From an uncultured Bacteroidota bacterium (GTDB lineage Bacteria > Bacteroidota > Bacteroidia > Chitinophagales > Saprospiraceae), in assembly GCA_903933805.1 (NCBI GenBank), contig CAIZLM010000312.1, positions 1 through 40,200 on the forward strand: a stretch of DNA of 40,200 bases. The letters run 5' to 3'. Of the stretch, positions 1-6,795 are shown piece after piece; the first letter of the stretch is position 1, and each line of letters starts with the position of its first letter. The position numbers and the translations under genes are program-made. The notes under the pieces are model-generated. The model searched no databases, was not told where the DNA came from, and saw nothing but the letters and a program-made list of their open reading frames with translations.

Positions 1-479
1 GCAAACAAAGCAGCGCACAACATGGCTACCCAGCCCAACACAGCACTGGACACATGGCGTACGTTGTGATACGCCAACTCACCCGGCTGAAAACCCATTG
101 CCTTGTTGGCAAAACCTGTGACTACTTCAAAAAAGCCCCCATACAAGTGCATATTGCCTTCCGGAATGTTGAGGGCCATGGTATCGCGGCCAAAAGTGCC
201 GTAATAGTTGACCAGTTTTTGCGAGTAATCTACCTGAAATTTATCATCAGCATTGATACCGGAGCCAAAAGACAAGGCTACCATGACGATCAAGCCAACG
301 GCAGCGAGGTACCAAAATAGTTTTTTCTGCAAGGGCTGTTCGTTCCCATTAGGGTCGGGGCGTTCAAGCCAATTTTTGGGTGGTCCTGACGCCGCCATCT
401 TTGCGCGGACAGGAGCTGGATTGCTTTTAGCAGACGGTTGTTGGGTAGATTTCGGATTGAGCTTGTTGGATTTTGCCAT
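1..479 (-). CDS. Membrane protein, possible GT39-type glycosyltransferase (partial, N-terminus only)
   Basis: The frame is open from an ATG at 477-479 to the window edge, giving 159 codons with the C-terminus missing. The first 50 residues are polar and rich in Ser, Pro, Lys and Asn. A hydrophobic helix follows (about residues 54-72), then a short segment with DDKFQVDY, and a second hydrophobic stretch begins at the edge. A basic cytoplasmic tail, one helix and an Asp-rich extracytoplasmic loop resemble the start of Bacteroidota dolichyl-phosphate-mannose mannosyltransferase-like (GT39) proteins. That family call is inference because the catalytic region is outside the window. The gene lies 67 bp downstream of a small membrane protein on the same strand, so the two may be co-transcribed. 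Confidence 0.6.
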   Translation of the reverse strand, partial: MAKSNKLNPKSTQQPSAKSNPAPVRAKMAASGPPKNWLERPDPNGNEQPLQKKLFWYLAAVGLIVMVALSFGSGINADDKFQVDYSQKLVNYYGTFGRDTMALNIPEGNMHLYGGFFEVVTGFANKAMGFQPGELAYHNVRHVSSAVLGWVAMLCAALF

Positions 480-546
480 TTTTTTTCGGTGGATTGACGA
501 TAAAAACCGGCGCAAGATAATAAAGGTTGAACGTAGTGACCCGTGC

Positions 547-759
547 TCATTTTATCGAAAAATACCAGACCATCGCCGCAGCCAACATCAAGAGCAGCAA
601 TACAACGACCACCGTACCCAATGGCAGGGCTGGCACAACCCTTCGCTTGGGCCGATTTCTCTTTTCTAGCTTTTTTTCCAGCTTTTTCCACACCTGGTCT
701 GAGGGTCTTTCCTGAAGTTTCGACTCGTTTTTTTTAAAAAAATCAAAAATATCGGACAT
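547..759 (-). CDS. Small single-helix membrane protein, possible anti-sigma factor
   Basis: This 70-aa protein has a charged N-terminal half (MSDIFDFFKKNESKLQ, then Lys/Arg-rich) and a C-terminal transmembrane helix at about residues 45-66, ending just after the helix. It starts 78 bp downstream of the ECF sigma factor stop on the same strand. Membrane-anchored anti-sigma factors commonly follow ECF sigma genes, and the opening segment (short helix, then W-x-K-L-E-K-K-L) resembles the N-terminus of Bacteroidota anti-sigma-like proteins. It has no periplasmic sensor domain, so if it is an anti-sigma factor it is a minimal one. The gene is well supported; the role is inferred from position. Confidence 0.65.
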   Translation of the reverse strand: MSDIFDFFKKNESKLQERPSDQVWKKLEKKLEKRNRPKRRVVPALPLGTVVVVLLLLMLAAAMVWYFSIK

Positions 760-837
760 GGTATCGTGTTGTTAAGGGTGCTGGCAAAATAGTGAGTAGT
801 GTCTTCGAAAACTGGGGTTTGATTATTCGATGGTGTT

Positions 838-1365
838 TCAATAACCTTTGGCTTTCAAGAGGTTGCGCAATTTTTCCTTGGCCAATACCAACTGACTTTT
901 ACTGGTGTTGATACTCACGCCGAGCAAATCGGCTATTTCGTGGTGTTTAAATCCTTCGAGCACGTACAAATTGAATACTGTTCTATAACCAGGCGGAAGT
1001 TGATCCAATATGTCAATGATCTCTCTGGCTGAAATATCCGCTTCTATATTGAAATGGTCTGATAAATTAGCAATTTTATCCTCCTCTCCTGGAAAAGTGA
1101 GCAGCTGCGTTTTCCGCAGTGCCATCAAACTCTCATTTACCATAATTCGACGCACCCATCCTTCAAAGCTACCCGTACCAGCATAACGATCAATTTGGGA
1201 AAATACTTTGAAAAACCCACTTACCAGCGCTTCTTCCGCATCCTCCCGAGACCTCAAATATCGGCGACAAACACTGAACATCAACGGCGAATAGTGATCG
1301 TACAGCCATTTCTGTGCCGTTCGATCTTGTTCCAATAGGCGTTTCAACAGTTCGTCGTGTGTCAT
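838..1365 (-). CDS. ECF-type RNA polymerase sigma factor (sigma-70 family)
   Basis: This 175-aa protein has the two-domain layout of extracytoplasmic-function sigma factors. Region 2 lies at about residues 20-90 (LYDHYSPLMFSVCRRYL, then SREDAEEALVSGFFKVF and a W-x-R-R-I motif). Region 4 lies at about 115-170 (LDQLPPGYRTVFNLYVLEG and a helix-turn-helix around HHEIADLLGVSINTSKSQL). It should direct core RNA polymerase to a small set of promoters. It is the first gene of a minus-strand run with a small membrane protein and a larger membrane protein. Two repeat elements fill the region upstream of its start, so its promoter must lie close to the start or inside a repeat. Confidence 0.93.
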   Translation of the reverse strand: MTHDELLKRLLEQDRTAQKWLYDHYSPLMFSVCRRYLRSREDAEEALVSGFFKVFSQIDRYAGTGSFEGWVRRIMVNESLMALRKTQLLTFPGEEDKIANLSDHFNIEADISAREIIDILDQLPPGYRTVFNLYVLEGFKHHEIADLLGVSINTSKSQLVLAKEKLRNLLKAKGY

Positions 1366-1394
1366 CTTATGGTGGTTTCTGCCGTTTCATTGTT

Positions 1395-1556
1395 GTAACT
1401 GGTGAGGTGGTCGCGTCTGAGACAAAAAAGTGGCCATTTTTTTGCCAGACAAAGCGGATTTTTGTAAGCCCTAGCAGCGCTACGGTCAAAAAATATGCAA
1501 GGTATCGCGGACAATATGCCTTTTTGGGTCATACAGCTTGCCACCCAACCAGTTAC
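1395..1556 (+). mobile_element. MITE-like element, copy 1 (long form, 162 bp)
   Basis: The copy begins GTAACTGGT and ends AACCAGTTAC, with the shared internal segments TCGCGTCTGAGACAAAAAAG near the left end and an imperfect CGTAGC/GCTACG-type hairpin in the middle. It has no gene of its own. The flanking octamers, TCATTGTT and TAGTTATT, match at 5 of 8 positions, which fits an old and worn target duplication. It lies between the divergent ECF sigma gene and lysA. The 454 bases between those genes (1366-1819) are mostly this copy and copy 2, with about 85 bases between them. Confidence 0.8.
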
Positions 1557-1580
1557 TAGTTATTAAAGATGCGGAATAAA

Positions 1581-1612
1581 TTGGTTTTGGCGGGAGAGAT
1601 GGATTAATTTTG
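1581..1612 (+). promoter_or_regulatory. Possible Bacteroidota-type promoter for lysA
   Basis: TTG at 1581-1583 is followed after 21 bases by TAATTTTG at 1605-1612. This fits the -33 TTG / -7 TAnnTTTG pattern of Bacteroidota major-sigma promoters. If used, the lysA transcript would start near 1619 and read through all of repeat copy 2 before the coding region. The call rests on sequence pattern alone. Confidence 0.4.
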
Positions 1613-1641
1613 CTTTTGTAACCCGTTACTTACAAATAACA

Positions 1642-1804
1642 GTAACTGGTTAGCATGGTCGCGTCTGAGACAAAAAAGTGGCCATTTTTTGTCAGACGAA
1701 GCAGATTTTTGCAGGCCGTAGCAGCGCTACAGTCAAAAAAATATGCGAAGTATGACGAAAAATGGACCTTTTTGGGCCAGACAGCGTACCACCTAACCAG
1801 TTTT
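1642..1804 (+). mobile_element. MITE-like element, copy 2 (long form), fused to the lysA 5' end
   Basis: The left end is GTAACTGGTT and the right end a slightly altered AACCAGTTTT. It has the best target duplication in the window: TTACAAATAACA at 1630-1641 is repeated exactly at 1803-1814. The + strand frame is open across the whole element and continues into lysA. The ATG at 1655 comes from a G-to-A difference relative to copies that read TAGCGTGG. Confidence 0.85.
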
Positions 1805-1819
1805 ACAAATAACATTCCC

Positions 1820-3052
1820 TTGGAGATTATTGACAATCAATACCAGCTACAGGGTGGTATCAGCCCATTAGAATTGTGCAAATTATATGGTACGCCCCTT
1901 TATGTGTACGATGCTGCTGTGATAGAACGGCAATACAAACGTATGACCGCGGCGTATCATTGGCACAAATTTAAGGTTTATTATGCCTGTAAGGCATTGA
2001 GCAACATCAGCGTGCTTCGGTTTTTTCGCCAACTGGGATCTGCCCTCGACTGTGTTTCCATCGGAGAAGTCCGCTTGGGGTTACTTGCCGGTTTTACCCC
2101 TGACAACATCCTTTTTACCCCAAACTTCGCAAGCATGGCGGAATACGAAGAAGCAGTAAGTCTGGGTGTAAAAATTAATATTGACGCCATTCCCATGCTC
2201 GAAAACTGGGGGTTACACCACAAGGACTATCCGATTTGTCTTCGTATTAACCCGCATTTGATGGCCGGGGGCAATGAGAAAATAAGTGTTGGACACATTG
2301 ACTCAAAATTTGGCATCAGTATCCACCAACTTCCCCACGTGTTGCGCATCGTTGAAAACCAAGGGCTCACCATAGAGGGCCTCCACATGCACACTGGCTC
2401 GGATATTCTCGATGTTGATATCTTTATCCGCGGCGCTGAAATTCTGTTTGAAGCCGCTGTAAAATTTCCAAATTTGCAGTTCATAGACCTGGGAAGCGGC
2501 TATAAAGTACCGTATAAACCCGATGATATTGAAACAGACATTGAAGAGTTGGGCGAAAAACTGAGTGCTCGGTTCGCCGAATTCTGCCGCGATTACGGCC
2601 GGGAATTAACCCTGATGGTAGAGCCTGGAAAATTTCTCGTGAGCGAAGCAGGCTACCTTTTTACCCAATGCACCCTCGTCAAACAAACAACTTCCACCGC
2701 TTTTGTCGGCGTTAACACCGGATTCAACCACCTCATCCGACCCATGTTTTATGGTTCTTACCATAAAATTGTCAATGTGACAGAACCCAACTTCAAACCC
2801 CGGATCTACAATGTCGTTGGCAATATTTGTGAAACAGACACCTTCGCTGTCGATCGTCGCATCGCAGAAGTTGTCGAAGGCGATATCATCTGTTTTTTCA
2901 ACGCAGGCGCTTACGGGTGGTCTATGGCGTCTCAGTTTAACTCCCGACCAAGGCCCGCAGAAGTACTGATCTACAAAGGGAAAGCACATTTGATCCGAAA
3001 AAGGGAAACATTCGAAGATTTAATTGCCGGACAAATTGCTGTTGATTTGTAA
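1820..3052 (+). CDS. lysA: Diaminopimelate decarboxylase
   Basis: This PLP-dependent enzyme converts meso-diaminopimelate to L-lysine and CO2, the last step of lysine synthesis, in the cytoplasm. Visible motifs are the PLP-lysine segment YYACKALSN, the barrel segments HIDSKFGIS and GLHMHTGS, the glycine loop FIDLGSGYK, EPGKFLVSEAG, and the substrate motif GNICETDTF, followed by NAGAYGWSMAS near the end. I chose a TTG start at 1820 (410 aa, family-typical). The only upstream in-frame ATG, at 1655, lies inside repeat copy 2 and would add 55 residues translated from it. No clear ribosome binding site precedes either start. A reverse repeat fragment follows the stop. Confidence 0.92.
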   Translation: MEIIDNQYQLQGGISPLELCKLYGTPLYVYDAAVIERQYKRMTAAYHWHKFKVYYACKALSNISVLRFFRQLGSALDCVSIGEVRLGLLAGFTPDNILFTPNFASMAEYEEAVSLGVKINIDAIPMLENWGLHHKDYPICLRINPHLMAGGNEKISVGHIDSKFGISIHQLPHVLRIVENQGLTIEGLHMHTGSDILDVDIFIRGAEILFEAAVKFPNLQFIDLGSGYKVPYKPDDIETDIEELGEKLSARFAEFCRDYGRELTLMVEPGKFLVSEAGYLFTQCTLVKQTTSTAFVGVNTGFNHLIRPMFYGSYHKIVNVTEPNFKPRIYNVVGNICETDTFAVDRRIAEVVEGDIICFFNAGAYGWSMASQFNSRPRPAEVLIYKGKAHLIRKRETFEDLIAGQIAVDL

Positions 3053-3062
3053 GTGATTGAAT

Positions 3063-3096
3063 AGCACGCTGTCTGGCCCAATAAGGCCAAATTTTA
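3063..3096 (-). repeat. Fragment of the MITE-like element, reverse orientation
   Basis: TAGCACGCTGTCTGGCCCA, then TAAGGCC, is the reverse complement of the right-hand segment of the long form (GGCC, T-run, GGGCCAGACAGCGTGC). The terminal GTAACTGGTT is absent. It lies between the convergent lysA and flippase genes. TGGCC-CAATAA-GGCCA followed by AATTTTA could form a small terminator hairpin for lysA. Confidence 0.6.
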
Positions 3097-4401
3097 CGCT
3101 GAATACAACCAATAAACAGAAAAAAGCGCAAGTACATACCCAAAATACCATCTCAGATCAAGCCAGGAACTGGTGCGTACCCCGTGTTTATACTCCAATA
3201 TATACACCAACCCAAGCTTCTCCACCCAATACGACAACACCACCGACCACGCCAAACCCGGTAAACCCCACCACTGGATAAAAAAGTATCCCAATACCAA
3301 CTTTACCCCCATTTCCACGAGGCTTATCCTGAAAATACTGCGCGAATCACCCTTTGACAGGACAATGGAAGCCGGCAGCAACACCCTACTTGCGAGGGTG
3401 AGCAAGTAAATGTTAAACAAAGCAGCGCTGGCCACAAAATCAGGATTGAAAACCAAGGGGAACAGCCACCGACTGGTACACATTAGTGCCATGGTCACCG
3501 GAAACAACAGGTGCATCAATTGACGTACTTTGGCTTTCGTTTCAGCAAAACCAGCTGCAGGGGAAACCGCCAAACGGGGAATCACCGCGGTACCCAGTGC
3601 CGAAACCAATGCAGTTGCCAATGGAAACTCCCGTGCTCCATACCGATATATAGCAAAAATAGCGGCATCCCGAAAATGCCACCCCACCAACCAATTGTCA
3701 AACAGCAACATAACGTTGCTGACCACACTGCTCAACATCAGCGGCGCACAAAAAACCAAGTATCGTACGAGCAATTTGATGTCAAGTACAAACCGACCAT
3801 GCCGAATCACCAACGTCAGGGTCCACCACAACTTCACCCCACCCAACACAATCAAGGCCAAAACACCCCCATAAAGCCCATACCCAAACCAAATGGGCAC
3901 AAACAGGGCCATTAAGTGACACCCGAAAACGAAAACACCCCACACCACAATCTGCCGCGGTCGTTGTTGCAACAGGTAAATATATTCTACGGGAAAACTG
4001 GGGAGATGAAGCAACAAATAGCCGCAAAAAAGCTTGAAATAAGGCACTTCTTGTTGGCCCGTGAGCATTGGGGACAACCACTTTTCACCCAGCACCAACA
4101 GGAAAAACAAGGCAAGTGAAATACCGCAAAAAAGCAAAAATTGATTGAAAATAAACACTTTTCGAGCTTCATCGCCCAATTTTGAATACGTCGGGGCGAT
4201 GCCTTGCAACAGCCCATTGACCCAAAAAAAGGAAAACGTTGTCCCAATGTAGAGCAACATTTCCCAAGAACCAATTTCAGTCGTTGACAACCCACTTTTG
4301 GCCAACAATACCCCCGTCAGTACGGCAGCGCCCAACCGCATCACCTGAAAAAGTTGAAGGGCAAGTGTTGTTGTCAATGGTGGAAAAATAGAAAAGCGCA
4401 T
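3094..4401 (-). CDS. Wzx-like polysaccharide flippase (MOP/MATE superfamily)
   Basis: This 435-aa, very hydrophobic protein has about 12-14 predicted transmembrane segments along its whole length. Features typical of O-antigen/polysaccharide translocases include an N-terminal pair of helices around MRLGAAVLTGVLLAKSGLS, a central LMLSSVVSNVMLLFDNWLVG, and the YRYGAREFPLATALVSALGT segment. Such proteins move lipid-linked oligosaccharides across the inner membrane. No glycan-synthesis cluster is next to it, though a GT4 glycosyltransferase lies 2.4 kb away on the same strand. The start codon sits in the 3' arm of a strong hairpin shared with the end of the upstream gene. A repeat fragment abuts the stop. 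Confidence 0.8.
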   Translation of the reverse strand: MRFSIFPPLTTTLALQLFQVMRLGAAVLTGVLLAKSGLSTTEIGSWEMLLYIGTTFSFFWVNGLLQGIAPTYSKLGDEARKVFIFNQFLLFCGISLALFFLLVLGEKWLSPMLTGQQEVPYFKLFCGYLLLHLPSFPVEYIYLLQQRPRQIVVWGVFVFGCHLMALFVPIWFGYGLYGGVLALIVLGGVKLWWTLTLVIRHGRFVLDIKLLVRYLVFCAPLMLSSVVSNVMLLFDNWLVGWHFRDAAIFAIYRYGAREFPLATALVSALGTAVIPRLAVSPAAGFAETKAKVRQLMHLLFPVTMALMCTSRWLFPLVFNPDFVASAALFNIYLLTLASRVLLPASIVLSKGDSRSIFRISLVEMGVKLVLGYFFIQWWGLPGLAWSVVLSYWVEKLGLVYILEYKHGVRTSSWLDLRWYFGYVLALFSVYWLYSA

Positions 4402-4424
4402 AGGCTTGGCAAACCTATGCGCTT
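4394..4424 (-). terminator. Hairpin terminator overlapping the flippase start codon
   Basis: On the minus strand AAGCGCATAGG pairs with CCTATGCGCTT across a 9-base loop and is followed by a T-rich run (TTTTCTATTTTT). It follows the RskA-like gene, so it looks like that gene's terminator. The flippase ATG (4399-4401) lies inside the 3' arm, so the structure could also limit flippase translation or read-through. Confidence 0.7.
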
Positions 4425-4452
4425 TTTATGAAAATTAAGCTGTTTTTTGTAA

Positions 4453-4971
4453 CTATTCATTGCTTCCCAATACTCCCACTGCCATCACCATCGTGGGCGT
4501 CGAATTACCTTGGGGCGATTTTTCCTCCGAAATTTCGTAGCCCTCTGCGTTTTCTGTATAAGGCAATGGTTGCCAGCCAGCAGGCGATTGCATATCCACC
4601 ATGCCCAAGCTTACTGACTTGCCCGCTACATTGGCCCAGCATTGCAGGTATTTTTGATCGGGCGGCACCGGAATACCGGAAATGTCCAAGGCGCAAGCTT
4701 TCCTGATCGCATTGTGAAAAATAGTGATGTGGTACACCTTGCCATCCGTCAGTTTGACAGGACGGGTATCGGTGTCCCGCAGCATATTGGTCATGGATGT
4801 AGTACTTTCACGGCGGGTAGCACAATCATCAACTTGGGATTGTAGCGCGGCTACTCGCTTGACCAATTCCGATTTTTCAGCAGACAAAAACATCGTCCGC
4901 CAGAAAAAAAAAGCGACAAAGCAGACACATACCAGTGCCACAAATGAATAAATCCTTGATGAGAAGCCCAT
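4453..4971 (-). CDS. Membrane-anchored RskA-like (anti-sigma-K C-terminal domain) protein
   Basis: This 172-aa protein has an N-terminal transmembrane helix (about residues 8-26), a short coiled-coil-like stretch (SAEKSELVKRVAALQSQVDD), then an extracytoplasmic domain. The domain from about residue 70 to the end shows the RskA-type pattern of K-x-Y-x-I-T, YLQCWANVAGKSVSLGMVD, and a terminal P-T-P-T-M-V-M-A-V-G-V. In anti-sigma factors this domain is the periplasmic sensor. The usual cytoplasmic zinc-finger/anti-sigma helix region is missing and no sigma gene is adjacent, so regulatory function is doubtful. It may be a sensor-domain remnant or a structural protein. Confidence 0.72.
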   Translation of the reverse strand: MGFSSRIYSFVALVCVCFVAFFFWRTMFLSAEKSELVKRVAALQSQVDDCATRRESTTSMTNMLRDTDTRPVKLTDGKVYHITIFHNAIRKACALDISGIPVPPDQKYLQCWANVAGKSVSLGMVDMQSPAGWQPLPYTENAEGYEISEEKSPQGNSTPTMVMAVGVLGSNE

Positions 4972-5007
4972 AGATTTTAAAAAATTAGCGGTTGGTACGT
5001 GGATAGA

Positions 5008-6564
5008 TTAGCGATGTACATCAATGGCTTCCAACAATTTACGCATGTCTGTTTTTTCACTGACAATACCTGCAACTTCGCTGATATGAACCCTTACTTG
5101 GGTCATGGTATCGCGTTCACGAATGGTAACCGTGTCGTTTTCCAGCGTTTCGAAGTCTATGGTTACGCAAAAAGGCGTTCCAATGGCATCTTGACGACGG
5201 TAACGGCGCCCGACAGCGTCTTTTTCATCATACTGGCAAAGGAAGTGAAATTTGAGTTTGTCAAACACCTCACGGGCTTTCCCAACGAGTTCCTCTTTGT
5301 TTTTCAGGAGGGGCAGTACGGCACATTTCACGGGCGCCAAGGCTGGAGGCACCCGCAGGACAGTACGCGTACTGTCTTCCCCTTGTGCATCCGGCACCGT
5401 TTCTTCCACCAGTGAATTGGTGAGCACAGAAAGGAACATACGATCGCAACCGACTGAGGTTTCTACCACGTAAGGGATATAGTGTTCATTCAATTCAGGG
5501 TCAAAGAATTGCATTTTTTTGCCTGAGAGTTCGGAGTGACTACCCAGATCAAAATCTGTTCGGGAGTGAATGCCTTCCAGTTCTTTGAATCCGAAGGGAA
5601 ACTCGAACTGAATATCCACCGCAGCGTTGGCGTAGTGTGCGAGGTTGTCGTGGTCTTTGAAACGCAGTTTTGCTGCGGGCGTAACGGCCCGGTGCCAAGC
5701 CATTCGACGCTCTTTCCAGGTATTGTACCACACTTGGTCGGTGCCCGGTCGCACAAAAAACTGCATTTCCATTTGTTCAAATTCGCGCATCCGGAAAATA
5801 AACTGACGGGCAACAATTTCATTTCTGAACGCTTTGCCTATTTGGGCAATGCCGAAGGGTATTTTTTGGCGGGTCGTTTTCTGTACGTTGAGAAAATTGA
5901 CAAAAATACCTTGTGCCGTCTCTGGACGCAGGTATAATTTGCCGTCGTCGCCAGTATTGGACATTTGCGTGGAGAACATTAGGTTGAACTGTCGCACCTC
6001 CGTCCAGTTGCGGGAACCAGTATCCGGTTCAGTGATTTCGAGTTCGTCAATAATGGCCTTTAACTCGACCATGTCATTGTTTTTCAAGCCCGTAGCCAGC
6101 CGTTTTTCAATGTTTGCAGCCTTTTGGGTGTATTCTAGGACACGGGGATTTGTTTCGCGAAACATGGTCGGGTCAAATGAGTCCCCGAAACGTTTGGCGG
6201 CTTTTTCCACTTCTTTATCGGCCTTGGCAGTCATTTTATCAATCTCCGCCTCAATCAAAACGTCGGCACGGAAACGTTTTTTCGAGTCTTTGTTGTCAAC
6301 CAATGGGTCATTGAACGCATCCACGTGGCCACTGGCTTTCCAAATAAGCGGGTGCATAAAGATAGCAGTGTCGATGCCTGTGATGTTTTCATGCATCTGC
6401 ACCATCGAACGCCACCAGTATTCCTTGATATTATTCTTCAACTCCACCCCCATTGGGCCGTAGTCATACACGCCATTGAGCCCGTCGTAAACTTCCGACG
6501 AGGGGTATATAAAGCCATATTCCTTGCAGTGCGACACGATGCGCTTGAACAAATCTTCTTGCAT
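5008..6564 (-). CDS. glyS: Glycyl-tRNA synthetase (class II, single-chain homodimeric type)
   Basis: This 518-aa enzyme charges tRNA-Gly with glycine. The N-terminus (SHCKEYGFIYPSSEVYDGLN, then YDYGPMGVELKNNIKEYWW) is the hallmark of the eukaryote/archaeal-like dimeric GlyRS rather than the alpha2-beta2 bacterial form. Motif 2 appears as FRNEIVARQFIFRMREFEQME. The motif 3 region holds VGCDRMFLSVL. The C-terminal anticodon-binding domain (about residues 410-518) includes APVKCAVLPLL, the segment around GRRYRRQDAIGTPFCVTID, and TIRERDTMTQVRV. Length and all domains appear complete. The 231 bases upstream (6565-6795) hold no gene that I can see. Confidence 0.96.
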   Translation of the reverse strand: MQEDLFKRIVSHCKEYGFIYPSSEVYDGLNGVYDYGPMGVELKNNIKEYWWRSMVQMHENITGIDTAIFMHPLIWKASGHVDAFNDPLVDNKDSKKRFRADVLIEAEIDKMTAKADKEVEKAAKRFGDSFDPTMFRETNPRVLEYTQKAANIEKRLATGLKNNDMVELKAIIDELEITEPDTGSRNWTEVRQFNLMFSTQMSNTGDDGKLYLRPETAQGIFVNFLNVQKTTRQKIPFGIAQIGKAFRNEIVARQFIFRMREFEQMEMQFFVRPGTDQVWYNTWKERRMAWHRAVTPAAKLRFKDHDNLAHYANAAVDIQFEFPFGFKELEGIHSRTDFDLGSHSELSGKKMQFFDPELNEHYIPYVVETSVGCDRMFLSVLTNSLVEETVPDAQGEDSTRTVLRVPPALAPVKCAVLPLLKNKEELVGKAREVFDKLKFHFLCQYDEKDAVGRRYRRQDAIGTPFCVTIDFETLENDTVTIRERDTMTQVRVHISEVAGIVSEKTDMRKLLEAIDVHR

Positions 6565-6795
6565 TGGTGGGTGTTTGAATTGCGGAGTGTAAAGATCAAT
6601 CGAATGTCAGAATAATGCGCAAATTGCGGTAGTGCAGTTGGCGCATTGTTGTCAAACGAGGCGCAAAGGTGCGGAAAAGGACTGAAAAGGAAGCCCTTGG
6701 AGTGGAAATTCCATGAAAGAGTTGCTGTTTTTTCCAATTGTAGAAACGTCAAACAGGTACACTACACCCTACACAGTCCTGTAGGCGGTTACTTC

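Noticed and set aside
1314-1559. A + strand ORF covering repeat copy 1
   Set aside because: It overlaps the antisense of the ECF sigma gene and then reads repeat sequence. The peptide resembles only the other repeat copies.
1395-1804. Two closely spaced repeats that might suggest a CRISPR array or tandem repeat
   Set aside because: The units are 162 bp with terminal inverted repeats and separate flanking duplications. Spacing is irregular and there are no cas genes.
3511-3915. + strand ORFs opposite the flippase gene
   Set aside because: Their composition (Gln/His/Pro/Asn-rich) is what the antisense of hydrophobic membrane segments gives. No conserved features are seen.
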